A stretch of DNA of 44,674 bases from Chloroflexota bacterium (GCA_016197225.1 JACPWC010000057.1:1-44674); one strand, 5' to 3'; shown: positions 29,688-37,605, counted from the stretch's first letter. A program made the numbers and translations. Notes: generated by a model from the sequence alone, not told the origin.

Positions 29688-30020
29688 ATGCAAACCACCC
29701 TCCGGCGCGAAGTCCATCAACTCCATGCTGAAATCTGCCAGGCGCTCTCCGACCCCAGCCGGATTCTGATTCTGTATGAGTTGCGCGACGGCCCGCGCAA
29801 CGTCAGTGAGTTGGCGGAAAGCTTGGGCCTGAGCCAGCCCACCGTATCGCGCCACCTGAAAGTCTTGCGTGATCGCCGGATGGCGCTGGCCCAACGCGAG
29901 GGAACGAACGTTTACTACACCCTGGCCGATGCGCGGGTGATCGAAGCCCTCAACCTTCTGCGCGAAGTGCTGGCCGGAATTTTGGAAGAGCGGACGGCGC
30001 TGGTTGAAGAATTGGGATAG
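29688..30020 (+). CDS. ArsR/SmtB-family repressor of the sulfur locus
   Basis: 110 residues from the ATG at 29688; the frame stays open upstream to 29601, but that extension (MMKSRGFEATMPASIRLF...) is not repressor-like. The winged helix reads ALSDPSRILILYELRDGPRN then VSELAESLGLSQPTVSRHLK. ArsR-type regulators head several sulfur-oxidation clusters and sense sulfane sulfur through a cysteine pair. Here only one Cys is present (in HAEICQAL), so the usual two-Cys switch cannot form within one chain. It precedes tusA and is separated from it by a terminator-like hairpin. Confidence 0.88.
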   Translation: MQTTLRREVHQLHAEICQALSDPSRILILYELRDGPRNVSELAESLGLSQPTVSRHLKVLRDRRMALAQREGTNVYYTLADARVIEALNLLREVLAGILEERTALVEELG

Positions 30021-30064
30021 CGCGTTTCTGGGCTTGTGAGTCCGAGACGCGCTTTTATTTTATT
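30020..30064 (+). terminator. Rho-independent terminator after the ArsR gene
   Basis: GCGCGTTTC (30020-30028) pairs with GAGACGCGC (30044-30052) with one T-G pair. An inner GGGCT/AGTCC stem closes most of the loop, and TTTTATTTTATT follows. It begins at the last base of the stop codon. It may end the regulator transcript, with tusA onward read from a promoter I cannot locate or by partial read-through. Confidence 0.75.
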
Positions 30065-30086
30065 GCTCCAGGAAAGGAAGACACTG

Positions 30087-30326
30087 ATGACAGCGCTACA
30101 AGAGGATAAACTTCTCGATTGCTCCGGGATGTTGTGCCCGGTTCCCGTCATCAAGACATCGAAAGCGATCAAAGAGATTCAGATCGGCCAGGTGCTCAAG
30201 ATGATCTCGACCGACCCCGGCGCGCCGCCAGACATGGAAGCCTGGGCCCGCCAGACCGGGAACGAATTGCTGGACTCACACCAGGAAGACAAGAAATACA
30301 TCTTCTACTTCCGGCGCATGAAGTAA
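30087..30326 (+). CDS. tusA: TusA-family sulfur carrier protein
   Basis: 79 residues from the ATG at 30087 behind AGGAAAGGAAG. The defining CPxP motif is C17-P-V-P in DCSGMLCPVPVIKTSKAI; a second Cys (C12) stands five residues earlier. The C-terminal half (ISTDPGAPPDMEAWARQTGN) is the usual beta-strand/helix of the fold. TusA carries a persulfide on the motif Cys and, next to dsrE and shdr genes, delivers sulfur to the sHdr system rather than to tRNA thiolation. It is the first structural gene of the sulfur locus. Confidence 0.95.
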   Translation: MTALQEDKLLDCSGMLCPVPVIKTSKAIKEIQIGQVLKMISTDPGAPPDMEAWARQTGNELLDSHQEDKKYIFYFRRMK

Positions 30327-30356
30327 CGTATCGCCTAAATGCCATAGGAGGCTTCA

Positions 30357-30878
30357 ATGTCTAAATCCGATCCGAATGCACCCAAACGCCTGGCGCTGAT
30401 TGCCAGCAAGGGCACGCTCGACTGGGCCTATCCGCCTTACATCCTCGCCAGCGCCGGGGCGGCCATGGGCTGGGATGTCGCTATTTTTCACACCTTCTAC
30501 GGCCTGACTCTGCTGTTGAAGGAGATCAAGGCTGAAGTGACGCCGCTGGGCAACCCGGCCATGCCAATGACCATGCCGTTTGGCCCCGAAGCCTTTCAAA
30601 AAATTGACTGGCCGATTCCAACGGCGATGATGGCTACTCCCGGCTTCAGCAGTCTCGCCACCGGCATGATGAAAAAACTGTTCAAAGATAAAGGCGTGGC
30701 CTCCGTCCCCGAAATGCGCGCCATGTGCGTGGAGGCCGGCGTCAACATGATCGCCTGCCAGATGACGATGAGCGTCTTTGGCTTCGAGAAGGACGACTTC
30801 ATTCCGGAATGTACCGTCGGCGGCGCGGGTATGTTCTTAGATTATGCCGCCGACGCCGACGTGCAACTGTTCATTTAG
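30357..30878 (+). CDS. DsrE-family sulfurtransferase (DsrE2/DsrE3-like)
   Basis: 173 residues behind a strong AGGAGG. The fold opens LALIASKGTLDWAYPPYILA and has Cys at 124, 134 and 152. C134 in MIACQMTMSVFG is at the place of the active Cys of DsrE2/DsrE3 proteins, followed by the family's VGGAGMFLDYAADADVQLFI end. Such proteins bind a persulfide and exchange it with TusA. No membrane helix is evident, favouring a DsrE3-like cytoplasmic form. Position between tusA and a second dsrE-type gene supports the role in sulfur relay to sHdr. Confidence 0.85.
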   Translation: MSKSDPNAPKRLALIASKGTLDWAYPPYILASAGAAMGWDVAIFHTFYGLTLLLKEIKAEVTPLGNPAMPMTMPFGPEAFQKIDWPIPTAMMATPGFSSLATGMMKKLFKDKGVASVPEMRAMCVEAGVNMIACQMTMSVFGFEKDDFIPECTVGGAGMFLDYAADADVQLFI

Positions 30879-30967
30879 TAACAGCCATTAGGCCAATAAC
30901 GAGCGAGGGTTGATCACGCTCCGCCTCGCGGAGACGAATTAATCTTGCCTGAAGCCGGAGGGCCGCT

Positions 30968-31351
30968 GTGGACGACGAGACTAAGAAAATCCTTTATGTG
31001 CAAACGCATGGCGTGGACATGCCTGAACGTTCAGCTACGCCTTTTTACCTGGCGGCGGCCGGGGCGGCCATGGACGCCGACGTGGGCATCTACTTTACGA
31101 TGAATGGCCCGACTCTCTTGCAGAAGGGCGTGCCGGAAACATTGGTCGTCCCCAAAAAAGGCGGCGGCGGACGTGAACTGGCTTACTTCATCAAACAGGC
31201 CCTCGACTGCGGCGTAACTTTATATGTCTGCCAGCCCTCACTCGATTTGCACGCGCTCAAATTGGATGACCTGATTGACGGCGTGAAGATGATCGGCGGC
31301 GCGGCCTTCAACGACATGGCGCTGAATGCGGATGCGGTGATTGCGTTCTGA
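30968..31351 (+). CDS. DsrE-family small sulfurtransferase
   Basis: 127 residues from a GTG preceded by GGAGG. It is a short alpha/beta DsrE-like fold (ILYVQTHGVDMPERSATPFY; MDADVGIYFTMNGPTLLQKG; VKMIGGAAFNDMALNADAVI). C81 and C88 lie in the region of the active Cys (ALDCGVTLYVCQPS); C88 before P-S is the best candidate. It probably acts with the preceding DsrE-type protein and TusA in passing sulfane sulfur to the sHdr complex. Confidence 0.83.
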   Translation: MDDETKKILYVQTHGVDMPERSATPFYLAAAGAAMDADVGIYFTMNGPTLLQKGVPETLVVPKKGGGGRELAYFIKQALDCGVTLYVCQPSLDLHALKLDDLIDGVKMIGGAAFNDMALNADAVIAF

Positions 31352-31404
31352 TTCTCCAATTCTCTAATCCTCAAAGAGATTGGAGAACTGGAGAATTGGA
31401 GAAT
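31351..31404. repeat. Inverted phrase hairpin, dsrE-shdrC1 spacer
   Basis: ATTCTCCAATTCTC (31351-31364) is the perfect reverse complement of GAGAATTGGAGAAT (31391-31404): a 14-bp stem starting at the last base of the stop codon. The 26-nt loop is made of the same words. No T-tract follows, and the arm ends 5 bases before the next ATG. Confidence 0.85.
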
Positions 31405-31409
31405 TGACA

Positions 31410-32099
31410 ATGGGACTCTTTGCCGACAAATACCCCGACGTTGCCTACAAAGAAAAACTGCGTCTGTGGGAAGAAGTGAAAGCCGACGTGCGCTTCCCGT
31501 CCGTGCTGTACGGGTGTTACGAGTGCGGCATCTGCGTGGCCGCCTGCCCCTCGGCCCGGTTCTACGACTTCTCGCCGCGCAAAATCGCCCAGGCGGCGGC
31601 GCGCGAGGACATCGAGTTGATCTACGAGCAGATGAATGACGACGTGTGGAACTGCTCGCAGTGCTTTTCGTGCAACCGTTGCCCGCGCCAGAACTCGCCC
31701 GGCGGGTTGATCACCGTTTTGCGAGAAGTGGCGGTGAAGAACGGACTCAAGTCGGCCAAGCAGGCCCTCGAAGGTTACTCGCGCATCATCTACAAGATCA
31801 TGGGCACTGGCACCCAGGTTTCGCCCGACATGCTCCAGCCCGACGCCTTTCCCGACTGGGGGCCGCAGGTGCGTGACGTGTCCGCCGAACTCGACGTATG
31901 GCGGCGGGCCTTGCCCCCCGAAACCTTGCACACCACTTCCACCGGCTGGCAGGTGGACGACAAGACCATCATCGAGCTTTACCTCATCTGGCACAACACC
32001 GGGGTGATGGACATGATCGCCGAAGTGGATGAGGGCCTGCATATGATCTTGAATGACGTGATGGAAGAAAAACTTGAAGAGGCAGGGTACGAAGTGTAG
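31410..32099 (+). CDS. shdrC1: sHdrC1, iron-sulfur subunit of the sulfur-oxidising heterodisulfide-reductase-like complex
   Basis: 229 residues from the ATG at 31410. The first 4Fe-4S site is the normal CxxCxxCxxxCP (C36, C39, C42, C46 in CYECGICVAACP). The second is CxxCxxCxxCP (C82, C85, C88, C91 in CSQCFSCNRCP), one residue shorter before the last Cys. The helical C-terminal part (about 110-229) is typical of HdrC. It should wire electrons between sHdrB1 and sHdrA. The gene order C1-B1-A-H is that of sulfur oxidisers, not of methanogens. Confidence 0.88.
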   Translation: MGLFADKYPDVAYKEKLRLWEEVKADVRFPSVLYGCYECGICVAACPSARFYDFSPRKIAQAAAREDIELIYEQMNDDVWNCSQCFSCNRCPRQNSPGGLITVLREVAVKNGLKSAKQALEGYSRIIYKIMGTGTQVSPDMLQPDAFPDWGPQVRDVSAELDVWRRALPPETLHTTSTGWQVDDKTIIELYLIWHNTGVMDMIAEVDEGLHMILNDVMEEKLEEAGYEV

Positions 32100-32103
32100 C
32101 GAA

Positions 32104-32137
32104 TGGCAGATAGTCATCAGCTATCAGCCATCTGCCA
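32104..32137. repeat. Inverted phrase hairpin, shdrC1-shdrB1 spacer
   Basis: TGGCAGAT (32104-32111) and ATCTGCCA (32130-32137) form an 8-bp stem four bases after the stop codon, with an inner GATAG/CTATC pair. The words are TCATCAGC and TATCAGCC. AGGAGG for the next gene follows directly. Confidence 0.75.
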
Positions 32138-32149
32138 CAGGAGGCGACT

Positions 32150-33355
32150 ATGACAGCCACAACCGGTTTTATCCCTTACGACGCCGTCAACACTAAGTCT
32201 TCGCGCAAGTTTGAGCGCGCCGCCGAATATGCGCCCGAAGATTTCCACAAGCACGTCTTCGAGTTGGAGGCAGAGGGCGAGTGGATCGTCCAGCGCGTGC
32301 CGGAGCCTTACGTCGAAGTGATGACGAAGTACGGGCGCACGAAGAAGATTCCGCTCGAACTGACCTGGCACCACAAGTCGTGCGGCCAGTGCGGCCATAT
32401 CCCCGGCTACTCGACGGCTATCTTCTGGCTGAATCGGAAACTGAACTTCAAATACATTGACCCGACCGACCAGACTTCCTGCACGGCGTGGAATTATTAC
32501 GCTTCGGCCACTTCCAACGCGGCGGCCCAGGCCGGCGTCGCCATGCGCAACTTCGCGGCGGCCTACGAGACCGGCTACTACCCGCTCATCCACTGCGGCA
32601 CGTCTTACGGCCACTACAAAGAAGTGCGCGAGGAGATGGTGCATCATCCCGAGATCCGGCACCAAGTGCGCGACGTGATGAAGAAACTCGGCAAGCCGCT
32701 CGTCATGCCGGAGGAAATCGTTCACTACTCCGAGTGGATCCACGCGGTCCGTGACCGCATCGCCGCTCTACAGACGCGCGATTTTTCCAGCATCGCCGTC
32801 ACTGTGCACCCGGCCTGCCATTATTACAAGCTGGTGCAGGAGGACGCCATCTACGACCCCGACATTTACGGAGGACAGCGCACAGCCACTGTCTCGGCGC
32901 TGATCGTTGCGTTGGGCGCGGAGGTGCGCGACTACTCGACCTGGTTCGACTGCTGTGGCTTCGGCTTCCGGCACATCCTCGTCCAGCGCGACTTCACCCG
33001 CTCCTTCGCCACCCGGCGCAAAATCGAAGTGATGAAGGAAGAAGCCAACCCCGATGTTGTCATCACACATGATACCGGTTGTGTGACCACACTCGACAAG
33101 AGCCAGTTCGTGGGCCAGGCGCACGGTCTCAACGTCGGCGTCCCCGTCATGTCCGACGCCCAGTTTGCGGCGCTGGCGATGGGCGCGCATCCTTACCGCG
33201 TCTGCCAACTGCACTGGCACTCCACCGATTACAAACCCTTGCTCGAAAAGATGAACATTGATCACGAAAAGGCCTGGGCGGAATTTCAGGAAGACTTGAA
33301 GAAGTTGAAGAGCGGCGAGAAGGAATATCTTACCTGGGAAGACGTTGACGCTTGA
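32150..33355 (+). CDS. shdrB1: sHdrB1, CCG-domain subunit of sHdr
   Basis: 401 residues, AGGAGG upstream. The C-terminal CCG half is clear: C223 (HPACHYY), C268-C269 (FDCCGFGF) and C311 (HDTGC) give C-x44-CC-x41-C. The N-terminal half has a divergent set (C78 and C81 in SCGQCGHIPG, C111 in TSCTAW, C149 in HCGTSYGHY) instead of a canonical CCG signature. HdrB proteins hold non-cubane 4Fe-4S clusters at the disulfide-reducing site; in sHdr this site is thought to handle sulfur bound to lipoyl groups. Length fits the family. Confidence 0.88.
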   Translation: MTATTGFIPYDAVNTKSSRKFERAAEYAPEDFHKHVFELEAEGEWIVQRVPEPYVEVMTKYGRTKKIPLELTWHHKSCGQCGHIPGYSTAIFWLNRKLNFKYIDPTDQTSCTAWNYYASATSNAAAQAGVAMRNFAAAYETGYYPLIHCGTSYGHYKEVREEMVHHPEIRHQVRDVMKKLGKPLVMPEEIVHYSEWIHAVRDRIAALQTRDFSSIAVTVHPACHYYKLVQEDAIYDPDIYGGQRTATVSALIVALGAEVRDYSTWFDCCGFGFRHILVQRDFTRSFATRRKIEVMKEEANPDVVITHDTGCVTTLDKSQFVGQAHGLNVGVPVMSDAQFAALAMGAHPYRVCQLHWHSTDYKPLLEKMNIDHEKAWAEFQEDLKKLKSGEKEYLTWEDVDA

Positions 33356-33361
33356 TAGTTA

Positions 33362-33426
33362 TCAGTGGACTGTGATCAGTAACCTGGAATTGCATTGACC
33401 ACTGACCCACTGTTCACTGATTACTG
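33362..33426. repeat. Imperfect inverted phrase, shdrB1-shdrA spacer
   Basis: The spacer is built of CAGTG/CACTG words: TCAGTGG (33362-33368) pairs with CCACTGA (33399-33405), and CAGTAA (33377-33382) with TTACTG (33421-33426). Closely related words recur in the spacer at 41951-41997. Confidence 0.6.
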
Positions 33427-33434
33427 GAGGTCAA

Positions 33435-34502
33435 ATGGCATCAGACACAGTTCTCATCATTGGCGGCGGCCCGGCGGGGCTGGAGGCGGCCCGACTGGTG
33501 GGCGATTTGGGCGCGAAGGCGGTCGTCATAGAAAAACGCGATCACCTGGGCGGCACGCCCATTGCCGAAAATTATGCGGCGCTCACCCACGGCTTCCGCG
33601 ACGCGGAAGAGGCGATGGACGAAATGATGCGCGGCGTCACCCATCACCCCAACGTCGAAGCGCGGCTCGGCTGGGAAGTGGCGGCCTCGGAGGGGAACGC
33701 GGGCGATTTTAAAGTGACGGTCGCCAAGTCCGGCAACGGCGCGAGCGAGGTGCTCAACGCCGGGGCCGTCATCATCGCCACCGGCTTCCAACATTTCGAT
33801 CCGGGCCGCGAGACGCAGATGTACGGCTACTACGAGTACGACGATGTGATCACTCTGGCCGACGCCGAGCACATGCTCAAGCATCACAAGTTCGTCAAGC
33901 CGTCCAACGGCCAAGCGCCGGAGCGGGTGTGCTTCATTCAATGCGTCGGTTCGCGCGACCGCCAGATCGGCAACGAGTATTGCTCAAAGGTGTGCTGTGG
34001 CATCTCGTCGAAACAGGCCATTGAAATTCGACAGCAAGTGCCGGGCGCAAAAGTTTTCATCTTCTACATTGACATGCGGATGTACGGCTATTGGGAAAAT
34101 GAGATTTACTGGCCGGCGCAGGAGAAATACCACGTTCAATACGTAAAGGGCATCATCACCGAGATCATTCGCAAGGGCGACCGCCTGCTGGTGCGCGGCG
34201 AGGACACGACGATGGGCCGCCCGATGGAAGTGCCGATGGACATTGTGGTGTTGGCCGTCGGCATGGAGCCGAGCCGGGGCACGAAGGACGTGGCCCAGAT
34301 TTTCGGCCTCAAGCAAAACAAATATAAATTTATTGAAGTGCCGCACGATGCGCTCGATCCGACCGCCACTTCGGTTCCCGGAATTTTTGTGGCCGGGGCC
34401 GCCGCCGGCCCGAAAGACCTCGACGACTCAATCGGGATGGCTGGAGCGGCGGCGGCAAAAGCAGTGGCGTTGGTAAGGCGGCTGGCAAAAGTCACCGCTT
34501 GA
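33435..34502 (+). CDS. shdrA: sHdrA, FAD-binding subunit of sHdr
   Basis: 355 residues, the short sHdrA form without the extra ferredoxin domains of methanogen HdrA. The Rossmann motif LIIGGGPAGLEAARLVGDLG (8-27) binds FAD. IIATGF (113-118) and the C-terminal VPGIFVAGAAAGPKD are the second half of the flavin fold. The HdrA iron-sulfur motif CVGSRD...YCSKVCC uses C170, C183, C187 and C188. GGAGG precedes the ATG. It would collect electrons from the sHdrB/C side and pass them on, here probably to EtfAB. Confidence 0.9.
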   Translation: MASDTVLIIGGGPAGLEAARLVGDLGAKAVVIEKRDHLGGTPIAENYAALTHGFRDAEEAMDEMMRGVTHHPNVEARLGWEVAASEGNAGDFKVTVAKSGNGASEVLNAGAVIIATGFQHFDPGRETQMYGYYEYDDVITLADAEHMLKHHKFVKPSNGQAPERVCFIQCVGSRDRQIGNEYCSKVCCGISSKQAIEIRQQVPGAKVFIFYIDMRMYGYWENEIYWPAQEKYHVQYVKGIITEIIRKGDRLLVRGEDTTMGRPMEVPMDIVVLAVGMEPSRGTKDVAQIFGLKQNKYKFIEVPHDALDPTATSVPGIFVAGAAAGPKDLDDSIGMAGAAAAKAVALVRRLAKVTA

Positions 34503-34503
34503 C

Positions 34504-34568
34504 TTCAAACTTTAGGTTTATTGTGGCCGGTCAAAATAAGATTCGTCAATCAAGGTTTGAAGTTTGAA
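34504..34568. repeat. Inverted phrase hairpin, shdrA-shdrH spacer
   Basis: TTCAAACTT (34504-34512) and AAGTTTGAA (34560-34568) form a perfect 9-bp stem right after the stop codon. The word continues as GTTTGAAGTTTGAA and GGAGTTTGAG toward the next gene, and GGAG inside it serves as ribosome-binding site. Confidence 0.7.
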
Positions 34569-34584
34569 TTTTGGAGTTTGAGAT

Positions 34585-35388
34585 TTGTCCACAGGACAAG
34601 TAGTTGACACCGAAACCGCCCAGGAGTTCATGGCCCAGGCTCTCGAAAAGGTGGAGCGGGCTGAACTGGGCGATATTGTGGCCGAGCTTGAGAAGAAGAG
34701 CGCGCGCTTTCGATCTTTGCTGGCGCCAGAGGTCGTAACCGACCTCACCCGCGAGCAGTTGCGTTTCATTTTGCGCTCCGTCTTTGCTACACGCCGCAAA
34801 GCCGACGCCATTATTGACGTGATGGGCGTGGAGGGCTTGTGCAACTCGTTCGCCTACCTGCTCTACGACCCGGCCCCAGTGCAAAAACGTTTCCAGGGAT
34901 TTGTAGATTGCCTCTCCGGTTACTGGGGCGATGTGCGATTGGCCCGCAAGGCACTGCCCGGAAAAGAAGGCAAGGCCGACCTGCCCGAAAACGTCCTCTG
35001 TGACTTGGCTTCAGAGTTGTTGCACTTCACCGGCCCAGACGATCGCTGGCTTTGGACGCGCTGGATGTGGGATCCACGGCTGGGCACGGGCGCACTGCCG
35101 CTGGTGACGATGGAAGAGTACGACTTGCATGGGCGGGACGCGGGCGAGACGTACATGAAAGTCGGTGTGGGCGTTGCCTTTGTGCAGGCCACCGGCGAGG
35201 CCGCCGGGTTCGCCAACTTTGGCGTGAGCAAAAGCCCTTTTGGAATTGATGTTTTCCTCGCGTGCGTGTACGCCGTTTACATGTACACCACTCTGCGAAT
35301 ACGAATGACACAGGAATTCAACAAGGTTGTGCCGCAGTTGCCCGAACTTTCGCGGCGGCTGTTGGGTGTTTGGAAAACAGAGAATTAG
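34585..35388 (+). CDS. shdrH: sHdrH, conserved protein of the sHdr cluster
   Basis: 267 residues starting at TTG 34585, 8 bases after GGAG; no ATG fits better near the start. It occupies the place of the conserved protein always found after shdrA in sulfur oxidisers. The N-terminal part is helical (QEFMAQALEKVERAELGDIV; DIVAELEKKSARFRSL). The C-terminal half is richer in small and hydrophobic residues (GVGVAFVQATGEAAGFANFG). No iron-sulfur or nucleotide motif is visible, and no function is known. Identification rests mainly on gene order and size. Confidence 0.7.
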   Translation: MSTGQVVDTETAQEFMAQALEKVERAELGDIVAELEKKSARFRSLLAPEVVTDLTREQLRFILRSVFATRRKADAIIDVMGVEGLCNSFAYLLYDPAPVQKRFQGFVDCLSGYWGDVRLARKALPGKEGKADLPENVLCDLASELLHFTGPDDRWLWTRWMWDPRLGTGALPLVTMEEYDLHGRDAGETYMKVGVGVAFVQATGEAAGFANFGVSKSPFGIDVFLACVYAVYMYTTLRIRMTQEFNKVVPQLPELSRRLLGVWKTEN

Positions 35389-35422
35389 AGGATTGGAGAA
35401 TTCTCTAATTCTCCAATCCTCT
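35387..35422. repeat. Inverted phrase hairpin, shdrH-shdrB3 spacer
   Basis: AGAGGATTGGAGAATT (35387-35402) and AATTCTCCAATCCTCT (35407-35422) form a perfect 16-bp stem with a CTCT loop. The first arm begins inside the stop codon, and the GGAGG site of the next gene follows 4 bases after the second arm. No T-tract. Confidence 0.9.
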
Positions 35423-35436
35423 CATATGGAGGCGCA

Positions 35437-36747
35437 ATGGCTGTCGGCCTTGATAAAGTAAAACCCGAAAACATCAAAGAAGAAAAACACCTCGTCGTGC
35501 AGGGCATGGACATTTCCGGCCACTGGAACCGGATGTTCGAGCAGAGGGTGATCTGGGATTACGACGTTGAGCAGTTGGAAAAGGTCGCCGCCCTGCCCGG
35601 CGGCGAGTCGCTCAACTGGTGCTACGGGTGCGCCAAATGCACCGCCGTCTGCCCGGTGGACATCGTCGGCGACTACTCGCCGCGTAAGATTCACCGCAAG
35701 ACGCAGATGGGCATTGACCTGTTCAATTCCCCTGACCTCTGGCTTTGCACGACTTGCATGAACTGCCTGCGCGTGTGCCCCAAAGAAGTGAACATGATCC
35801 AGATAATGCCCGCCGTGCGCGAACAGGCGGGGCGGGAAGGCACGACCGTGCCGCCCGAACTGCAAAAGGCCTTCGAGGACACGGCCAAACACGGCAACCC
35901 GCTCGGCCAGCCGCAACGAAAACGGGCGGACTGGGTGAAGAAGGCGGGCGCCCCGGTGCCGATCATGAAAGACCTCAAGCGCCCGGTGGACATCCTGTGG
36001 TACGTCGGCTCCTATCCCTCTTATCATCCGCGTGGCATTGACGCCGCCTGCGCCGCCGCCCGCATCTTCAACGCTCTGGGCGTTGACTTCGGCATCCTCG
36101 GCCTAGAAGAGAAAGACGACGGCGACTCACAGAGGCTGGCGGGCGAGAAGGGCCTGTTCGAGATGCTGGCCGAGCAGAACATCGCCACCTTTGGCAAATA
36201 CGAATTCAACCGTATGGTGGTGACCGGCCCGCACGAGTTCAACGCCTTCAAGAATGAGTATCCGAAATATGGCGCGGATTTCAAAGTGTTGCATTACACG
36301 CGCTTCCTCGTCGAGCATCTCGACAAACTCAAGCTGATGTTGAAGAAGCCGCTCAACCCTTCGACAGGCTCAGGTCGCGGCCTGAAAGTGACCTTTCACG
36401 ATCCGTGCTACCTCGGGCGGCACAACGGCGAATACGACGCGCCGCGCGAACTATTGCGCGCCATCCCCGGTATTGAACTGGTGGAGATGGGCCGGTGCCG
36501 CGAGAACGGTTACTGTTGCGGCGGCGGCGGCGGCGGCATGTGGCTCGACTCGTTCACCAAAGAGCACACGACGATGCGCCTCTCCGAGCGCCGCGTCCGC
36601 GAAGCCGTCGAATACGGCGCAGACGTGCTGGCTGTGTGCTGTCCATTCGAAGTCTCGCGTTTTGAAGACGCCGCCAAGAGCACCGGCAACGACAAGTTGA
36701 TGGTGCGGGATATTCTGGAATTATTAGATGAATCCATGCGAGGGTAG
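35437..36747 (+). CDS. HdrC-HdrB fusion protein (sHdrB3 / sHdrC2B2 role)
   Basis: 436 residues. The N-terminal HdrC part binds two 4Fe-4S clusters: C62, C65, C68, C72 (CYGCAKCTAVCP) and C104, C107, C110, C114 (CTTCMNCLRVCP). The C-terminal part is one CCG domain: C324 (HDPCYLGR), C360-C361 (YCCGGGG) and C401-C402 (VCCPFE). In the common type I cluster the place is taken by separate hdrC2 and hdrB2 genes. A single fused protein followed by etfAB and a membrane oxidoreductase matches what I recall as the type II sHdr arrangement. Residues about 307-316 (NPSTGSGRG) are an insertion made of a repeat word, absent from the related domain at 38704-40755. Confidence 0.86.
   Translation: MAVGLDKVKPENIKEEKHLVVQGMDISGHWNRMFEQRVIWDYDVEQLEKVAALPGGESLNWCYGCAKCTAVCPVDIVGDYSPRKIHRKTQMGIDLFNSPDLWLCTTCMNCLRVCPKEVNMIQIMPAVREQAGREGTTVPPELQKAFEDTAKHGNPLGQPQRKRADWVKKAGAPVPIMKDLKRPVDILWYVGSYPSYHPRGIDAACAAARIFNALGVDFGILGLEEKDDGDSQRLAGEKGLFEMLAEQNIATFGKYEFNRMVVTGPHEFNAFKNEYPKYGADFKVLHYTRFLVEHLDKLKLMLKKPLNPSTGSGRGLKVTFHDPCYLGRHNGEYDAPRELLRAIPGIELVEMGRCRENGYCCGGGGGGMWLDSFTKEHTTMRLSERRVREAVEYGADVLAVCCPFEVSRFEDAAKSTGNDKLMVRDILELLDESMRG
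36356..36374 (+). repeat. Repeat word inserted in frame in the HdrC-HdrB fusion
   Basis: ACCCTTCGACAGGCTCAGG codes NPSTGSG just before the conserved VTFHDPCYLGR segment. A 17/19 match (39500-39518) lies in the same reading phase inside the membrane oxidoreductase gene. The paralogous domain there passes from KKLDYR straight to VTFHDPCYLGR, so this segment is an insertion. Confidence 0.75.
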
Positions 36748-36790
36748 TTGGGTGGTTTGGCGGTTGGGTTGTTGGGGCGAACCACCCAAC
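36747..36790. repeat. Inverted phrase hairpin, shdrB3-etfB spacer
   Basis: GTTGGGTGGTT (36747-36757) pairs perfectly with AACCACCCAAC (36780-36790), starting at the last base of the stop codon. The words GGTTGGGTTGTTGGGG and ACCTAACAACCTAACCCC extend it imperfectly to 36808. Confidence 0.85.
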
Positions 36791-36831
36791 CACCTAACAA
36801 CCTAACCCCATTATTTCAGTGGAGCGATAAA

Positions 36832-37599
36832 GTGAATATCGTCGTCCCCATCAAACAAATCCCCAATCTCACCGACGAACTGGAAATCAACGGCGACGGA
36901 ACCGGCCTCGATCACGACGCGCTTCAGTACGTGCTGAATGAGTTTGACGAGCACGCGATTGAGGAGGCAGTGCTGGCCAAAGAGAGCGCGGGCGGCGCGG
37001 TGACCGTCGTCGGCGTGGACACGACCGGCGAACTCGACGGGGCGCTTCACACCGCCCTGGCCAAAGGCGCAGACAAGGCCGCCAAGATCACCGGCGACTT
37101 CCCGCGCGGCACCGACTCCCACACCCAGGCCAGGCTTCTCGCCGAAGCCATCAAAGACATGTCGCCCGACATCGTGCTGACCGGCGTGCAGGCCGCTGAC
37201 GACCGCGACGGGCAAATTGGCCCGATGATCGCGGCCCACTTGGGGATGCCCTACGTTGGCGTTGTGACCGGCGTCACCGTGTCAGGCGGCAAAGCTGTGG
37301 TTCACAAGGAATATGCAGGCGGCGTCATGGCCGAGTTTGAAGTGTCACTGCCGATGGTCGTCGGCGTGCAGGCCGCGCACCAGCCGCCGCGTTACGCCCC
37401 GGTGAGCAAAATTCGCCAGATTGCCAAGACGGCGAAGATTGACGAGATCGCCGGCGGCGAGGTTGCAGGCGCGGGTTCGACCGTCCGCCGCATGTTCAAA
37501 CCCGAAGCCGCCGGGCATGCCGAGATGTGGGATGGCTCACCCGAAGAAGTGGCGGAGAAGATTGTGGCGATGATCAAAGAGAAGGGGCTTTTGAAATAA
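36832..37599 (+). CDS. etfB: Electron transfer flavoprotein beta subunit
   Basis: 255 residues from GTG 36832, preceded by GGAG. The sequence begins NIVVPIKQIPNLTDELEING and carries the beta-subunit pattern GVQAADDRDGQIGPMIAAHL then GMPYVGVVTGV (AMP/FAD-side loop). With EtfA it forms a soluble flavoprotein that takes electrons one at a time. Placed directly after shdr genes and followed by etfA and a quinone-side oxidoreductase, it most likely drains electrons from sHdr rather than from fatty-acid oxidation. Confidence 0.94.
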   Translation: MNIVVPIKQIPNLTDELEINGDGTGLDHDALQYVLNEFDEHAIEEAVLAKESAGGAVTVVGVDTTGELDGALHTALAKGADKAAKITGDFPRGTDSHTQARLLAEAIKDMSPDIVLTGVQAADDRDGQIGPMIAAHLGMPYVGVVTGVTVSGGKAVVHKEYAGGVMAEFEVSLPMVVGVQAAHQPPRYAPVSKIRQIAKTAKIDEIAGGEVAGAGSTVRRMFKPEAAGHAEMWDGSPEEVAEKIVAMIKEKGLLK

Positions 37600-37605
37600 C
37601 TGTTC

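Noticed and set aside
30903-30935. Hairpin CTCCGC/GCGGAG in the spacer between the two dsrE-type genes
   Set aside because: A 6-bp stem without T-tract or phrase structure, not distinguishable from chance in GC-rich DNA.
31371-32117. Opposite-strand frame of 248 codons over shdrC1
   Set aside because: It is a shadow: the plus strand carries intact iron-sulfur motifs and the operon order.
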